This document shows positions 12,022 to 13,112 of a stretch of 13,112 nt of DNA, one piece after another. A program made the translations under genes and the position numbers. Each line of letters opens with the position of its first letter. Positions within the stretch are counted from its first letter, which is position 1. Origin of the DNA: Chloroflexota bacterium (GTDB lineage: Bacteria; Chloroflexota; UBA6077; FW602-bin22; JACPQP01); NCBI GenBank assembly GCA_016190465.1, contig JACPQP010000048.1, positions 1-13,112 of the forward strand, in the 5' to 3' direction. Below the pieces are notes generated by a model, which was not told where the DNA came from, ran no database searches, and saw only the letters and a list, made by a program, of their open reading frames with translations.

Positions 12022-13112
12022 GTGGAGGTTACGGTAACCCGAACGCAGGCCCCCTACACCTTCCACTGGCCGAACGGGCCAGAGGTCTACGACCGAATAG
12101 AAGAGGTCGCGGTGCAGGACGACGATGGCGGCCGCCCTCGCCAGCTCTTCCTCGCCTTCGGGTTCCGGACGGTCTACGGCCGGCGGCGGCGACGGATCCT
12201 GGTCTTCCAGAACCAGGTGTACGTCCTGGCCGAGTTCGTCGGCGCCGACGACTGGGACCGGACCCAGCAGGTCGCGTCGCGATTGCGGCGTGAGTCGTCG
12301 CGGAAGTACTTGCGGCCCGATGACCCGGTGCCGCCGCCATACTGCTCCCTCGATCTGCGCAAGGCCGCCTCCGTGTTCAGCGGTCCATGGGCGCCGGGCG
12401 GCATCGTGGCCGTCGCTGACGAGTCGGACCGGGTAAGCCTGGTGGGGATCGCGCTGGTCCGAGAGCGCGTACAACAGGGCCTGGCGGCCCCGCCGTGGCA
12501 GCCACCCCAGTTGCCGCCGCAGACATCAGCCGCCGAGCGATCGGTCAGCCCAGGCCAACCCTTGGAGGTACCGCCGGCTCCAGCGCTTCTGGCGGCAACA
12601 GACGCGCAAGTCCGGGCAGTCGTCCAGGAGATGCTGCGCTATCGGGAGGAGCACCGAGCAGAGGACCACGAGACCGGCGACCCGGCGGTGGAGGCCACGC
12701 TGGGCGACCCGTTCGCGTTCCTGATGGCGGCGTGCCTGGACCGGGGCGCCCGGGTGGACATCATCTGGGCGGTTCCCTACCACCTTCGCCGAGCCCTCGG
12801 TCACCTCGACCCCACGCAGCTTCGCGACATGAGTGAGAGCAGACTCGAATGCGTCATTCGTGGCTTCCCCAAAGGCAGTCGGCCGCGGTTCCCGAGGGAT
12901 GCGGCCAGGACCATCATCTCTCTCTCCGCACTCGTCGCCGAGAGGGCTCCCGGCGACGTCAGCGCGCTGTGGCGCGGCGTTCCAGTCCGGACACTCGTCG
13001 ACACACTCGATGGGGTGTGGGGCGTGGGACCCGGCATCGCCCACATGGTCATTCTCCTCCTGTGGGACGATGAGAAGTACAGGCCCGCCGAGCACGAGCT
13101 GTGCGAGGTCGA
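12022..13112 (+). CDS. Large protein with C-terminal HhH-GPD domain, runs off the window
   Basis: At least 363 residues, partial at the right edge. I do not recognise residues 1-155, which contain YTFHWPNGPEVYDRIEEV and an Arg-rich GRRRRRIL strand. A Pro-rich linker follows (about 157-190). Residues 226 onward resemble the endonuclease III / HhH-GPD glycosylase fold: GDPFAFLMAACLDRGARVD at 228-246, HLDPTQL, and the helix-hairpin-helix LDGVWGVGPGIAHMVI at 329-344. The catalytic Lys expected right after the hairpin (LPGVGRK in EndoIII) is Gly338, so Schiff-base chemistry is unlikely. A monofunctional or binding-only role fits better. GTG 12022 is chosen because GGGGAGGTG ends 6 bp upstream. In-frame GTG 12013 overlaps the previous stop but has no spacing for a ribosome site. 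It forms an operon with the DUF6884-like gene. Confidence 0.75.
   Translation, partial: MEVTVTRTQAPYTFHWPNGPEVYDRIEEVAVQDDDGGRPRQLFLAFGFRTVYGRRRRRILVFQNQVYVLAEFVGADDWDRTQQVASRLRRESSRKYLRPDDPVPPPYCSLDLRKAASVFSGPWAPGGIVAVADESDRVSLVGIALVRERVQQGLAAPPWQPPQLPPQTSAAERSVSPGQPLEVPPAPALLAATDAQVRAVVQEMLRYREEHRAEDHETGDPAVEATLGDPFAFLMAACLDRGARVDIIWAVPYHLRRALGHLDPTQLRDMSESRLECVIRGFPKGSRPRFPRDAARTIISLSALVAERAPGDVSALWRGVPVRTLVDTLDGVWGVGPGIAHMVILLLWDDEKYRPAEHELCEV

Noticed and set aside
12526..13095. 189-codon minus-strand open frame at the right edge
   Set aside because: It is antisense to the HhH-GPD fusion gene, whose plus-strand frame stays open from 12022 to the end and shows a domain.
1..13112. tRNA, rRNA, riboswitch or insertion sequence
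   Set aside because: I scanned for cloverleaf-like arms with a T-loop, common riboswitch cores and transposase motifs with terminal inverted repeats, and found none that I could support by eye.

Overview
This 13.1 kb window is GC-rich bacterial DNA. Its dense G/C-ending codons, frequent GTG and TTG starts and mix of gene families resemble the thermophilic, high-GC Chloroflexota (Thermomicrobia, Sphaerobacter-like). That placement is inference from protein style. No rRNA or other marker gene is present to settle it.

Layout. Bases 1-465 hold no gene. They contain palindromes, a minus-strand promoter that runs almost directly into an intrinsic terminator, and a bidirectional terminator. A minus-strand aquaporin (466-1170) and a plus-strand glycosyltransferase pair plus HIT hydrolase (1402-3978) diverge from two near-consensus promoters. 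Next come a 22-codon relic of an ammonium transporter tail, a zinc alcohol dehydrogenase and a small membrane protein, all on the minus strand. A plus-strand BtrH-like protein (5555-6593) is broken by one extra G near its 5' end. From 6786 to about 9942 the minus strand carries a TIGR01777 epimerase, a frameshifted stub of a PIN-domain toxin, a pyrimidine-dimer glycosylase-like protein, a PAP2 phosphatase and a uroporphyrinogen-decarboxylase-like pseudogene. The pseudogene is disabled by an 8-bp tandem duplication and has lost its 5' end.

From 10111 to the right edge everything intact is on the plus strand and looks accessory. A consensus promoter has two GCTAGC palindromes in its spacer, one helical turn apart. 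It drives a ribbon-helix-helix-like protein that overlaps an unrecognised 153-residue protein by 4 bp. After a 261-bp gap containing an antisense coding relic come a DUF6884/YaaA-like protein and, 5 bp later, a large protein with an unrecognised N-terminal half and a HhH-GPD (endonuclease III-like) C-terminal domain lacking the catalytic lysine. That protein runs off the window. This block is the best candidate for an undescribed system, plausibly one that acts on modified or foreign DNA. The function is inference.

A second theme is erosion. Within 8 kb there are at least five broken or relic genes: the amt tail, the BtrH-like frameshift, the PIN stub, the UroD-like pseudogene and a possible HTH-like tail at 11197-11330. 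Some single-base breaks could be assembly errors. The truncated relics cannot be explained that way.
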